A stretch of 64,000 nt of DNA from Pseudoalteromonas sp. DL-6 (GTDB taxonomy: Bacteria; Pseudomonadota; Gammaproteobacteria; Enterobacterales; Alteromonadaceae), in the NCBI RefSeq assembly GCF_004328665.1, contig NZ_CP019770.1:1426001-1490000 (forward strand), given 5' to 3'. Positions within the stretch are counted from its first letter, which is position 1, and each line of letters opens with the position of its first letter. Both the position numbers and the translations under genes were made by a program. This document shows positions 19,893 through 28,637 of this stretch, in pieces. The notes under the pieces were generated by a model. It did not search any database. It worked only from the letters and a program-made list of their open reading frames with translations, and had not been told where the DNA came from.

Positions 19893-22295
19893 ATGAAAAA
19901 ATTAAATACAATTACCACCAGTTTATTAATGCTTGGTTTAACAGCTTGTGGCGCGCAGCAAGAGCCATCAAACAGCGCTGTAATGCAGGTATCGTCACCA
20001 GGTGCCCCTGGGGCAGAGCCATTTTGGGCTTATGCAGGTAAAACTGGTATTGGCACATCTTTTGAGCAATATCAAAATGGCCATTACAGTGATGAGGCCC
20101 CCACAGGAGCGGTTTCAAAAGTATGGTTTTCAATTGCCAAAGGGATGATCACCGAAACGATGTTTGGGCTTATTCATCAAGCGCAAATTAAAGACATGCA
20201 ATTTGTGGTAGTAGGAAAGGATTTTACAGTTACCGAAGCTGATGACTTAGACGTTACCATTGACTACTTATACAAAGACGATAAAGGCCGCCCGTTATCA
20301 TTAGCTTACAAAGTAGTAAGCAAAGATAAACAAGGCCGCTTTAGCCTCGAAAAACACATATTTACCGATCCTGATGGGCAAAGCTTATTTGTACGCAGTA
20401 TTTTTAATACCCAGCTTGAAGGCGTTAAGGCCTACGTAAGCGTTAACCCGTATGTTGATAATAACGGCCTTGATGATTTTGCTAAAACTACAGAACAAGG
20501 GCTGCTGGCATGGCAAGACAACAGCTACCTTTCATTACAAGGTGCGCAGCCATTTAAACAAACGAGTGTTGGTTTTACAGGTGTAAGCGATGGTTTAAGC
20601 CAGCTTAAAACAACTCAGCAGCTTACACAGGTTTATAAAAATACCGGTGAACAATCGGGTAATGTTAGCCTACTTGCAGAGCTGGGTGAAATTGGTGAAA
20701 ACAGCCAGTTCGATTTAACCCTAAGCTTTGGTAATAGCGAACAAATCAGTTTTAAACAAGGCCAAGCTACGTTAGCCAAAGGTTACCAAGCGGTGCTTGA
20801 TAATTACAACGGTAAAGGCGAAGCGCTTGGTTGGCAAGACTACCTACAAAGCCTTGCACCGCTAAATAACATGATCGAACAAACCGTAGATAACGGCAAG
20901 TTACTTTACACCAGTGCCATGGTACTTAAAGCGCAAGAAGATAAAACTCATGCAGGTGCGCTTATTGCCTCACTATCTAACCCATGGGGCGAAACCGTAT
21001 CGGCTAAAACAGGCTCTACTGGTTACAAAGCGGTATGGGTGCGCGACTTTTATCAAGTTGCCATGGCGTTTATGGCCATGGGCGATAATGCGACCGCTAA
21101 AACCGCATTCGAATACCTTGAAAAAGTTCAAGTAAACAGCAAAACCCCAGGCAATAAAGGCGATACAGGGTGGTTTTTACAAAAAACACATGTTGATGGT
21201 GAACTAGAATGGGTAGGTGTACAGCTTGACCAAACAGCAATGCCACTCATGCTTGCTTGGAAACTCCATCAGGCAGGTGTATTAAGTGATGCAGAGCTGA
21301 GCGATTGGTATAGCCGTATGTTAAAACCTGCGGCAGACTTTTTAGTTGAGGGTGGTCGTGCAAACATTCTATGGAACGATACACAAATAACGCCGCCAGC
21401 CACTCAGCAAGAACGCTGGGAAGAGCAAGAAGGGTATTCGCCATCAACCACCGCCGGTGTTGTTACTGGTTTAATTACTGCAGCCGATATCGCTAAACTA
21501 GCAGGTGATGAAGCCAATGCAACACGTTACCTAAATACAGCTAAGCGTTATAACAATGATATTGAAAAATTAATGTTTACAACAGCTGGTAATTTAGAGT
21601 CGAGCGCTTCTGATGGTGAATATTTCATTCGCATTGGCCAAGACAAAGACGCCAATTCAAATACTAAAATTAACGCTAATAATGGCCGTGAAGGCTTTAA
21701 TAAAAAGCAAATACTTGATGGTGGCTTTTTAGAACTCGTTCGCTATGGCGTACGCGATGCACTATCGCCTAGCATAGTAAAAACACTGCCAGAATATGAT
21801 GACGAAACCCTAACAGATAACCTACAAGTTAAATACAGCTTTGAGTTTACTGACGGCAGCGGCACTTTTGCAGGCTACCGCCGCTATGGTAACGACGGAT
21901 ACGGTGAAGACGAAGTAACTGGCGCTAATTATGCGCAAGGTGGAAAAAACAGCTCAGGGCAACGTGGGCGAGTTTGGCCATTTTTTACCGGTGAACGAGG
22001 TCATTACGAAATTGCCGCCGCAAATGCCAATAATAGTTTAGATGCAACAAAACAGCAGGCTATTAAAAATAGCTATGTAAAAGGGCTAGAGCAATTTGCT
22101 AACCAAGGGATGATGCTACCTGAACAAGTATGGGATGGTGTAGGCATTAATAAAGCGGGTTACACGTTAGGCGAGGGTACAAACTCGGCCACACCACTGG
22201 CGTGGACACATGCGGAATACGTTAAGCTAGTGCGATCACTAAGCGACAAGCAGGTATGGGATCATTACCCGGTGGTAACTAAAGCACTAAAATAA
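19893..22295 (+). CDS. cga: lipoprotein glucan 1,4-alpha-glucosidase (glucoamylase, GH15)
   Basis: Exo-acting enzyme releasing beta-glucose from the non-reducing ends of alpha-glucans. The signal peptide ends in a lipobox (LMLGLTAC). The N-terminal beta-sandwich domain covers about residues 35-290 (GAPGAEPFWAYAGKTGIGTSFE). The (alpha/alpha)6 catalytic domain follows, with YKAVWVRDFYQVAMAF, the catalytic-base region WEEQEGYSPSTTAGVVTGL and the C-terminal TPLAWTHAEYVKL. Length 800 matches bacterial GH15 glucoamylases. Third gene of the operon, 36 bp after the symporter. Confident family call; the gene symbol follows usage for this enzyme. Confidence 0.92.
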   Translation: MKKLNTITTSLLMLGLTACGAQQEPSNSAVMQVSSPGAPGAEPFWAYAGKTGIGTSFEQYQNGHYSDEAPTGAVSKVWFSIAKGMITETMFGLIHQAQIKDMQFVVVGKDFTVTEADDLDVTIDYLYKDDKGRPLSLAYKVVSKDKQGRFSLEKHIFTDPDGQSLFVRSIFNTQLEGVKAYVSVNPYVDNNGLDDFAKTTEQGLLAWQDNSYLSLQGAQPFKQTSVGFTGVSDGLSQLKTTQQLTQVYKNTGEQSGNVSLLAELGEIGENSQFDLTLSFGNSEQISFKQGQATLAKGYQAVLDNYNGKGEALGWQDYLQSLAPLNNMIEQTVDNGKLLYTSAMVLKAQEDKTHAGALIASLSNPWGETVSAKTGSTGYKAVWVRDFYQVAMAFMAMGDNATAKTAFEYLEKVQVNSKTPGNKGDTGWFLQKTHVDGELEWVGVQLDQTAMPLMLAWKLHQAGVLSDAELSDWYSRMLKPAADFLVEGGRANILWNDTQITPPATQQERWEEQEGYSPSTTAGVVTGLITAADIAKLAGDEANATRYLNTAKRYNNDIEKLMFTTAGNLESSASDGEYFIRIGQDKDANSNTKINANNGREGFNKKQILDGGFLELVRYGVRDALSPSIVKTLPEYDDETLTDNLQVKYSFEFTDGSGTFAGYRRYGNDGYGEDEVTGANYAQGGKNSSGQRGRVWPFFTGERGHYEIAAANANNSLDATKQQAIKNSYVKGLEQFANQGMMLPEQVWDGVGINKAGYTLGEGTNSATPLAWTHAEYVKLVRSLSDKQVWDHYPVVTKALK

Positions 22296-22311
22296 CCGCA
22301 AACTAATTAAC

Positions 22312-22341
22312 ATAGCCGTAGTAAAATACGGCTATGTTATT
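22312..22341 (+). terminator. stem-loop between the glucoamylase and the last GH13 gene
   Basis: ACATAGCCGTA / TACGGCTATGT inverted repeat (about 22311-22338) in a 70-bp gap. The T tract is poor (TATTTGTT), so it may only reduce read-through or protect the upstream message. Confidence 0.5.
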
Positions 22342-22365
22342 TGTTACAATAATAACGAGGCTGAA

Positions 22366-24078
22366 ATGAAAACATTTACCTTGAGCGCATTAGCATTAGC
22401 AATCATGCTAACAGGCTGCGAAAGCGCACCATCATTAAATAACATCACTAATAACACCGAAACATCGCCACTAAACACTGAACAACAAGCAAGCCCTTGG
22501 TGGGAAAGCGCCATTTTTTACCAAATTTGGCCCCGCAGTTTTTACGACAGCGATGCTGATGGCCATGGTGATTTTAATGGTATGACCCAAAAGCTCCCGT
22601 ATCTACAAGAGCTTGGCGTTAACGCATTGTGGTTAACCCCGATGTTTGAAGCACCTTCTTATCATGGCTATGATTTTACTGAATTTTATCAAGTAGAAAA
22701 CGACTACGGCAGCATGGCCGAGTTTGAAGCCTTTATAAAAGCTGCTGACGACAAAGGCATGAAAGTCATACTTGATTTAGTTATAAACCATATATCAAGT
22801 AACCATGAATGGTTTCAGCGTTCAGCAAAACAACAAGCCCCTTATGCAGATTACTTTATTTGGCGCGACGATATGCCAAAAACCGGAAGAGGCTGGGGAC
22901 ATGCTTGGAGTAATAACGACCAACCCGATGCCGTATGGCATTGGAATGAAACACGCCAGCAGTATTACTATGGTGCGTTTGGAGCAAGCCAACCTGATTT
23001 GAATTTACGCCACCCTGATGTTGTTGCCGAAATGGAAAAAATGGCTAAGTTTTGGCTTGATAAAGGTGTTGCAGGGTTTAGATTAGACGCAGTACGTTTT
23101 GCAATGGAAGGTGGCGCAGATGCGCAAGCCGATACCGACGAAACCATTGCATATTGGCAGCATTTTAACCAATACGTAAAAAGCGTTGATCCAGACGCGT
23201 ACTTAGTAGGTGAAGCATGGGCTGACATTCCCGTTGCGGCAAAATACTTTGGCGAAGGTAAAGGCCTCGATCAAGGCTTTGATTTTGAAGTAGGCTATAA
23301 AATATTGGGCTTATTAAAACCCGATGCCAGTGGTGAAGCGCAATTTGGCACCATGCAATCTAATCAACAAGTCAGTAAAGTTGATGCCAATGTGCTCAAA
23401 CAAAATTTACAACAGCGTATTGATTCAATTGCACCGCTTGATTTTTTTGCACCGTTTTTAACTAATCACGACCAAGAACGAGTGGCTTATCAACTTGCTG
23501 AACACGACGATAAAGCAAAACTTGCCGCCGCCATGTTATTTAGCTCTCCTGGCACGCCGTATATTTATTACGGTGAAGAAATTGGCTTAACACAAGGTGG
23601 CACAGGTCACGATGTGTATAAACGCGCGCCAATGCAGTGGGATAACAGCAATCAAGCTGGCTTTACTCAAGCTCAAACAAGTTGGGTTGAGCAGGCTGAA
23701 CTGTTTGGTAATAACTACACCCAGTGGTGGCCTGAATATTTAGCACAGCAAATTAATGCTGCTGATCGCAATGTAAAAACGCAACAAGCACAATCTAATT
23801 CACTGTGGCGTTTATATCAGCACTTAATCGCACTAAAAAAACAGCGCCCAGAGCTGGGCATTAAAGGCAGTTATGAATTAACACAGCATAGCAATGGCCT
23901 AGTTGAAATAACCCGCGAGTTAAACGGCAGTAAAAGTATGTTTGTGCTTAACTTAACCGCTAACCCGCAAAGCGTCAGCAGCATCAAACGCGATGATTTA
24001 ACGCCAAACTGGCAACACGACCTCAATGGCGAGCAACTCGCTGGTTACGGTTTGTTGTTACTAAATAACACACTGTAA
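22366..24078 (+). CDS. lipoprotein GH13 alpha-amylase / alpha-glucosidase
   Basis: Second secreted GH13 enzyme of the operon, 570 residues. Lipobox LTGC follows a 17-residue signal; a Ser/Asn/Thr linker leads to the barrel. Motifs: YQIWPRSFYDSDADGHGDFNG with the calcium-type DADGHGD loop, Asp nucleophile in GVAGFRLDAVRF, Glu in YLVGEAW and Asp in TNHDQERVAY. The long C-terminal beta domain ends the protein. It differs from the amylase at 16517 in almost every loop, so it is not a recent duplicate. GAGG precedes the ATG. It probably trims maltooligosaccharides outside the inner membrane; precise specificity is not visible. Confidence 0.9.
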   Translation: MKTFTLSALALAIMLTGCESAPSLNNITNNTETSPLNTEQQASPWWESAIFYQIWPRSFYDSDADGHGDFNGMTQKLPYLQELGVNALWLTPMFEAPSYHGYDFTEFYQVENDYGSMAEFEAFIKAADDKGMKVILDLVINHISSNHEWFQRSAKQQAPYADYFIWRDDMPKTGRGWGHAWSNNDQPDAVWHWNETRQQYYYGAFGASQPDLNLRHPDVVAEMEKMAKFWLDKGVAGFRLDAVRFAMEGGADAQADTDETIAYWQHFNQYVKSVDPDAYLVGEAWADIPVAAKYFGEGKGLDQGFDFEVGYKILGLLKPDASGEAQFGTMQSNQQVSKVDANVLKQNLQQRIDSIAPLDFFAPFLTNHDQERVAYQLAEHDDKAKLAAAMLFSSPGTPYIYYGEEIGLTQGGTGHDVYKRAPMQWDNSNQAGFTQAQTSWVEQAELFGNNYTQWWPEYLAQQINAADRNVKTQQAQSNSLWRLYQHLIALKKQRPELGIKGSYELTQHSNGLVEITRELNGSKSMFVLNLTANPQSVSSIKRDDLTPNWQHDLNGEQLAGYGLLLLNNTL

Positions 24079-24091
24079 ATAAAACACACAC

Positions 24092-24122
24092 AAAAGGGGC
24101 CAACATACGTTAGCCCCTTTTG
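24092..24122. terminator. intrinsic terminator at the end of the maltodextrin operon
   Basis: AAAAGGGGC / GCCCCTTTT (24092-24100 and 24113-24121) with inner AAC/GTT pairing. The T run is short, but no gene continues rightwards. Confidence 0.75.
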
Positions 24123-24208
24123 GTAAAAGTGCTTTTATTGCATTCCCCCAAGTTATAGCGCATTTTTAAAGCTTATTAGATTAGATAAAAGTCTTTTAAA
24201 TTCAAACT

Positions 24209-25174
24209 TTATAATATTTTACTTAGTGGGCTAATTACCCCGTTCGCGCCTTGTTGTAAAACATGCGTATATATTTGCGTAGTGCGAACATCGCTATGGC
24301 CGAGTTGTTCTTGCACAGTGCGTATATCTGCACCAGATTCAAGTAAGTGGGTAGCGAACGAGTGCCGTAGTGTATGGCAGGTAACATTTTTTTGAATTTT
24401 TGCCAGCTTTGCTGCCTGTTTAATTGCTTTACGAACCGTTGTTTCATCAATATGGTGGCGACGCAGCTTTTTACTTTCTGGGTCCATGCTTAACTGGGCA
24501 GAAGGAAACAAATATTGCCAGCTCATTTCATAAGGAGCCGCTGGGTATTTTCTAGCTAATGCATTCGCAAGCCAGACACCTGCACAGTCTGTTGCTTGTT
24601 TGTCTCGATGCCAGTAGTCATTTACCAAGTGACTTTGGCTGCGCAACAACGGCAGTAGTTCGAGTGCTAATGTTACTCTGCGGTTTTTATTGCCTTTGCC
24701 CTGCCAAATCATTAATGAGACATAGTCATAATCGACATCTTTTACCCGTAGCCTTACAGCTTCCATTAAACGTAGACCACTACCGTAAAGTATCTGAGCG
24801 ATAAGTTTATACTTTGGAGCCATTGCCAATAATAAACGCTGTATTTCTTCACGGGTCAGTACTATAGGTAATTTAGGTGACACGAGTGATTTATTAAAAT
24901 TCATTTCAAGTGATAACGGTCGACTAATAATATGACGGTATAAAAATACCAAAGCATTTAAAGCCGTTGCCTGAGTTTTCATTGCAACATTACGCTGATT
25001 GCTTAAATAAGATAAGAATTGCTCAACCTCCGACTCTGCCAATTGCGCCGGATGTTTTTTACCATGGTATAAAATGTAAAATTTTATCCAATATTGATAA
25101 GTGTCTATAGTACGCTTTGCATAACGACGCGTTATCATAAAGTCACGGATTGATTCTAAAAATATAGAAGCCAT
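24209..25174 (-). CDS. intI: integron integrase (tyrosine recombinase IntI)
   Basis: Site-specific recombinase that inserts and excises gene cassettes at attI and attC sites. The N-terminal SAM-like DNA-binding domain covers about residues 1-90. The catalytic domain holds Arg in GSGLRLMEAVRLRVKD, HTLRHSFATHLLESG with the His/Arg pair, LGH and the nucleophile Tyr in TTQIYTHV. An insert around AAPYEMSWQYLFPSAQLSMDPESKKLRRHHIDETTV is the extra helix region that separates IntI from XerC/D and is needed for attC recognition. I start at ATG 25174 (321 residues); an upstream start at 25204 would overlap the LexA box. The gene faces away from the cassettes, as in all integrons. It looks intact. Confidence 0.95.
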   Translation of the reverse strand: MASIFLESIRDFMITRRYAKRTIDTYQYWIKFYILYHGKKHPAQLAESEVEQFLSYLSNQRNVAMKTQATALNALVFLYRHIISRPLSLEMNFNKSLVSPKLPIVLTREEIQRLLLAMAPKYKLIAQILYGSGLRLMEAVRLRVKDVDYDYVSLMIWQGKGNKNRRVTLALELLPLLRSQSHLVNDYWHRDKQATDCAGVWLANALARKYPAAPYEMSWQYLFPSAQLSMDPESKKLRRHHIDETTVRKAIKQAAKLAKIQKNVTCHTLRHSFATHLLESGADIRTVQEQLGHSDVRTTQIYTHVLQQGANGVISPLSKIL

Positions 25175-25190
25175 AATCTGCTCTAGCTGG

Positions 25191-25210
25191 TACTGTATAT
25201 ACAAACAGTA
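25191..25210. promoter_or_regulatory. LexA box of the integrase gene
   Basis: TACTGTATATACAAACAGTA contains CTGT-N8-ACAG (25193-25208), a full match to the gammaproteobacterial SOS box, beginning 17 bp upstream of the integrase ATG. SOS control of intI is known for mobile and Vibrio integrons. Here it is predicted from the site alone. Confidence 0.88.
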
Positions 25211-25337
25211 GTTGTATTTAGTTTTTTTTCAACAACTCGCGGGATTATTTCTTGTATTTTACAACAACAAAAAAACAACAAATATAAATCCCTTGATTTA
25301 CATTTAGATACAGAGTTAAACTTAAAGTATTAAAAAA

Positions 25338-25398
25338 TCAAAGGATTTTATGTCTACAACTTGCGGGTTTAGATCCTTTGAATAAGCTGTTATAAGCC
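25338..25398 (+). other. attI region and cassette insertion point
   Basis: Recombination core GTTATAAGCC at 25389-25398. These ten bases are the exact reverse complement of GGCTTATAAC (28635-28644), the R'' core of the first attC, as expected when TTATAAGCC is the 5' end of cassette 1 joined to attI after G25389. To the left lies a perfect 9-bp inverted repeat TCAAAGGAT / ATCCTTTGA (25338-25346 and 25373-25381) that could be an integrase-binding element. The left limit of attI is not visible. Confidence 0.75.
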
Positions 25399-25512
25399 CA
25401 AGAAGGTTTTCCGACAATACAGTATCTAGATGAGAAAACACTACTTCAACAAAGTGTATTTATAAAAGTGTTTGGTTGAATTGTTACATTAGAAATTTTA
25501 AAGGGAAAAGAA

Positions 25513-25674
25513 ATGGATAACTTAATGGTAATTGGCTTAATAGCTGTCGCTATTCTAGCAGTGTTAGGGCTTGGTATAAAGGTAGTAATGCACTTTAAAG
25601 GTGGTAGTAAAACCAGCTTCAAAAATATTGAAGCGGGTGGGGATGTTGTTGGTAGAGACAAGGTTCAAAAGTAG
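25513..25674 (+). CDS. 53-residue single-span membrane peptide with GGDVVGRDKV tag
   Basis: Short gene: one transmembrane segment at residues 5-27 (MVIGLIAVAILAVLGLGIKVVM), a basic turn, then the tag EAGGDVVGRDKV at 40-51 and the end. AAGGG lies 7-11 bases before the ATG. The stop codon is followed at once by the next ATG (TAGATG), so the two genes are translationally linked. The same tag occurs near the N terminus of the next protein. I infer a membrane effector or anchor tethered to the CTD protein through the shared tag. ABC-3C systems normally fuse effectors to the CTD; here the effector may be split off. No known family is recognised for the whole peptide. Confidence 0.8.
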   Translation: MDNLMVIGLIAVAILAVLGLGIKVVMHFKGGSKTSFKNIEAGGDVVGRDKVQK

Positions 25675-25734
25675 ATGTTAAGTTGGATCAGAAATATCAC
25701 TGCGGGCGGGGATGTCGTTGGGAGAGACAAGGTT
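25633..25734 (+). repeat. direct DNA repeat encoding the GGDVVGRDKV tag in two adjacent genes
   Basis: 33 bases at 25633-25665 and 33 bases at 25702-25734 match except for four third-position differences, and both encode AGGDVVGRDKV. One copy ends the membrane peptide, the other starts the CTD protein. All differences are synonymous, which suggests an old duplication kept by selection on the peptide. Confidence 0.85.
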
Positions 25735-26214
25735 ACAAATATTTTACCGAGCCCTACTCAAATGGATTTATTATCTCAGAAGTATGTTGAGGAAAAATCC
25801 AACCATCAAATGACTAATGTGGTTATTGATGAACTAACGCACTACAGTAATGAAAACTACGATATTAGGGATTTGAACGAGAAACTAGAAGATGCCGGTT
25901 TTGGTTATTTAATTGAGATCGGAGAAGAGCTAAAGGAAGAAGTAAGCAAGCTAATTATTCGTAATCAGCATTATAAATCTGCTCAGAAAATAATTACCTA
26001 CTTACTAGCAGAAGTAGAGTCAACCTTTAACGCCAACATAAAAGGAAAGTTACTTACAACTAAAGAAGAGTCTGCTCTTAAACTGCTATTTAGAACTCAC
26101 TTAGAAAAAGAAATTCAAACCCACCTAGGTGAAAATGTTCTTGAAATATTTAATCGTCAAATAAATGGAATGGTTTATTTCTTAACAGGCAATTGCCATC
26201 TGGAGTGGAAATAA
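25675..26214 (+). CDS. ABC-3C system C-terminal-domain-like protein
   Basis: 179 residues. The N terminus carries the tag TAGGDVVGRDKV (residues 9-20). The rest is mostly helical and acidic (about 45-150) and ends in NGMVYFLTGNCHLEWK. That closing pattern, a hydrophobic strand followed by TGNC and an aromatic, is what I associate with CTD modules of ABC-three-component systems, where it links the effector to the other two parts. Usually a toxic domain is fused in front; here only the short tag is present. The stop codon TAA shares its last base with the next ATG. Assignment rests on memory of the family and on the gene order. Confidence 0.65.
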   Translation: MLSWIRNITAGGDVVGRDKVTNILPSPTQMDLLSQKYVEEKSNHQMTNVVIDELTHYSNENYDIRDLNEKLEDAGFGYLIEIGEELKEEVSKLIIRNQHYKSAQKIITYLLAEVESTFNANIKGKLLTTKEESALKLLFRTHLEKEIQTHLGENVLEIFNRQINGMVYFLTGNCHLEWK

Positions 26215-26717
26215 TGCTCCTATATAATAAAGCTTTAGATGCAAATCACACACTGCTTCGCATGACAGCATTATTAGCCGCTTGGAAAGCAGTAACAGTA
26301 GAGGGTGAAGCCCTAAGATTATTTGACTTTTTAATAGCAAATCCGGCTCATATACATAAGTTGTCAGTGCCAAGAGGTAAGTTTGCTGCAAAGAATGATT
26401 TTAAAAGTTATAAAAACCGATATCAGAGCTTTGAGCCAAAGAGCCTCTTCAATGCAATGAAAGAAACGCATTGTGTGGTTATTGAACGGTTTGTGGATCT
26501 AGGTATTCTACAACCGCATAACAATCACTCGGAATATAAGGTACAGCTTGAAAATATCCCTGAGGAATTAAAAAAATTAGCTGAATCAAGCGAGAATAGT
26601 ATATCAAGCCAGGCTATCCACTTTATTATAGAAAACTTAATTTCTATCCCTATTACTGGCTCTGATGGGTTAAAAAAAATAACAAATTTAATGGAATATA
26701 AGTACGATGTTAATTAA
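26214..26717 (+). CDS. ABC-3C system middle-component-like protein
   Basis: 167 residues, helical, with the opening LLYNKALDANHTLLRMTALLAAWK and a likely winged-helix core (DFLIANPAHIH...LFNAMKETHCVVIERFVDLGIL). Size, opening and place between a CTD protein and an ABC ATPase fit the middle component of ABC-3C systems, thought to bridge sensor ATPase and effector. The start ATG overlaps the preceding stop (TAATG) with TGGAG 9 bases upstream; a TTG at 26193 is possible but unneeded. The 3' end overlaps the ATPase gene by 11 bases. The molecular role is inferred. Confidence 0.65.
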   Translation: MLLYNKALDANHTLLRMTALLAAWKAVTVEGEALRLFDFLIANPAHIHKLSVPRGKFAAKNDFKSYKNRYQSFEPKSLFNAMKETHCVVIERFVDLGILQPHNNHSEYKVQLENIPEELKKLAESSENSISSQAIHFIIENLISIPITGSDGLKKITNLMEYKYDVN

Positions 26718-28605
26718 CCCTACTTTGAATATAAAGAGGCTTTATGTAAAAAAAGGCTCTCAAGTTGCTTTTGACGAAACTTTTCATCAAGGGGTCAATG
26801 TTTTATTTGGAAAGAATGGTTCAGGAAAAACTTCTGTAATTCAATTGTTAATGTACGGGCTAGGATATGAAGTTCCTAACTGGAAAGATGAAGCTGGATT
26901 ATGTGACAATATTTATGTGGAATTAATAGTTAATGGCAACCCAGTTACGATTAGACGAAAAAACAATGGTTCAGATAAACAATCGATGGACTTTTGTTTT
27001 TCGGAACTGGATGTTGCATTAGCCTCACCTCTCACAAGCTGGTTTAATCATCCTTATGCAATAGGTAGTAAACCTAGTTTTTCCCAACAAATGTTTGATT
27101 TACTTGGTTTGCCTGAAGCAAAGGCAGATGCAAATAGTAATAACGTAACCCTACATCAAATATACCGCCTTATTTACGCGGATCAATCAAACGCCTCTAG
27201 CGCTTTGTTTAATAATGAGCCTTTTGATTCTGCATTTAAACGTGAGTCAATAGGTAAATACTTATTAGGCCTATACGATAACGAACTTTACGATGCAAAG
27301 ATTAAACTCGTTGAAGAAGAAAAAAATTTACAAAAAGTTATATCAAAACTTCAAGCAATTCATTCAGTCATTGGTAAGACTTCTTTTAGCGAAGGCCTCG
27401 AAACCATTGAAGAGCAGAAGACTGGTATTTTAAACAAAATAGCCTTAATAAATGTGGAAATTGTAAAGGCTAAAGAAGAGTCTTTGGTTTCATATAGTGC
27501 CGAAAAAAAGGAAACTGAATCTTCGGCTAAAAGTAGTGTTGCAATTCGAAGTAAGTTATTGGAGGTTGAAACTGATATTCAACAGCTGAATTACAACATA
27601 CTTGATTCTGAAGACTTTGTGTCTGAGCTTTTAGATAAACAGTGCGCATTAAGAGATTCGATAAAGGTTGGCGGAGTAATTGACGGATTTGAGTTTTCTT
27701 CATGTCCAAGTTGCCATAAGCCCCTCAAGAAAAAAAGCAAGGATTGCTGTGGTCTATGTGGTGAGCCGAGAGAATCAAAAGATAATTCAAATAGTCTTCT
27801 CAGAATGAAGAATGAAATCGAAATCCAACTTCGTGAATCAGAGAAACTATTGGAAAAGAAAAAACAAAAACTAACGGAACTTACAGCTAAACGAAAGGAA
27901 TTAAGAACATCTTTCAGAAGGCAGGTTAGTAAAGTAACAGCGACTATGAGTTCGGTTGACGCAAACAAAGAAAAGCAGATATATGAGCTTTACCGACAAA
28001 CAGGAGAGTTAGAAGAAAAGCTTCAGACATTAGATAAAATTGCGGAACTACATAGGTCTTTACTTGAATTACGAGGCGACAGGGACTCTGCTCAAACTGA
28101 AGTTAATAACCTCAAAGATAAAATTGATTTAATTGGTAAACAAAGACTTAAGCGCGAGCCTGAAATTAATGAACTAATATCGAATAAGCTTTGTGAATTG
28201 CTTAGAAAAGACAATGGCGCAGAAAAAGAGTTTAAAAATGCAAGTTATGCAGAGTTTGACTTCGCAGCCAACAGCGTCTCAGTAAATGGTAAAACAGCAT
28301 TTTCTGAAAGTGGAACAGTGTTATTAAATAATGCTTTTCATGTTGCCCTTTTAATGGCTGCACTTGATAAAAAGTACGTGCGACTACCCAGATTATTAGT
28401 TCTTGATGGAATTGAAAATGGTGGGATGGAAGATGACCGTTCGAAGAATTTTCAGAAGGTTGTAGTTGAAGCACTGGCCAATTATGAGATAGATTTTCAA
28501 TTGATTTTCGCGACAAAAAATATAGATGAAAGTTTAAAGTCAGAAACCTATATGGTTGGTGAGGAATATAGTGAGTCAAACAAAAGCCTAAAATCTTTTA
28601 GTTAA
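26707..28605 (+). CDS. ABC-3C system ABC ATPase (Rad50/SMC-like, with zinc-binding Cys cluster)
   Basis: 632 residues laid out like Rad50: Walker A GKNGSGKT (35-42), a coiled coil from about 195 to 310, a four-Cys zinc-type cluster CPSC...CCGLC (333-351), a second coil to about 480, then the second ATPase half with a degenerate signature (SESG in place of LSGG) and Walker B LLVLDG around 562-568. The final DFQLIFATKN strand is typical of the fold. In ABC-3C systems this protein is the predicted sensor that licenses the effector. The weak signature and the short coils set it apart from true Rad50 or RecN, and no nuclease partner lies nearby. Confidence 0.78.
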   Translation: MLINPTLNIKRLYVKKGSQVAFDETFHQGVNVLFGKNGSGKTSVIQLLMYGLGYEVPNWKDEAGLCDNIYVELIVNGNPVTIRRKNNGSDKQSMDFCFSELDVALASPLTSWFNHPYAIGSKPSFSQQMFDLLGLPEAKADANSNNVTLHQIYRLIYADQSNASSALFNNEPFDSAFKRESIGKYLLGLYDNELYDAKIKLVEEEKNLQKVISKLQAIHSVIGKTSFSEGLETIEEQKTGILNKIALINVEIVKAKEESLVSYSAEKKETESSAKSSVAIRSKLLEVETDIQQLNYNILDSEDFVSELLDKQCALRDSIKVGGVIDGFEFSSCPSCHKPLKKKSKDCCGLCGEPRESKDNSNSLLRMKNEIEIQLRESEKLLEKKKQKLTELTAKRKELRTSFRRQVSKVTATMSSVDANKEKQIYELYRQTGELEEKLQTLDKIAELHRSLLELRGDRDSAQTEVNNLKDKIDLIGKQRLKREPEINELISNKLCELLRKDNGAEKEFKNASYAEFDFAANSVSVNGKTAFSESGTVLLNNAFHVALLMAALDKKYVRLPRLLVLDGIENGGMEDDRSKNFQKVVVEALANYEIDFQLIFATKNIDESLKSETYMVGEEYSESNKSLKSFS

Positions 28606-28637
28606 ATTTAACAAATATGACCTTGGCGAAAAAAGGC

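Noticed and set aside
25338..25381. 9-bp inverted repeat as a possible extra attC
   Set aside because: No R''/R' core pair flanks it; it is kept only as a possible part of attI.
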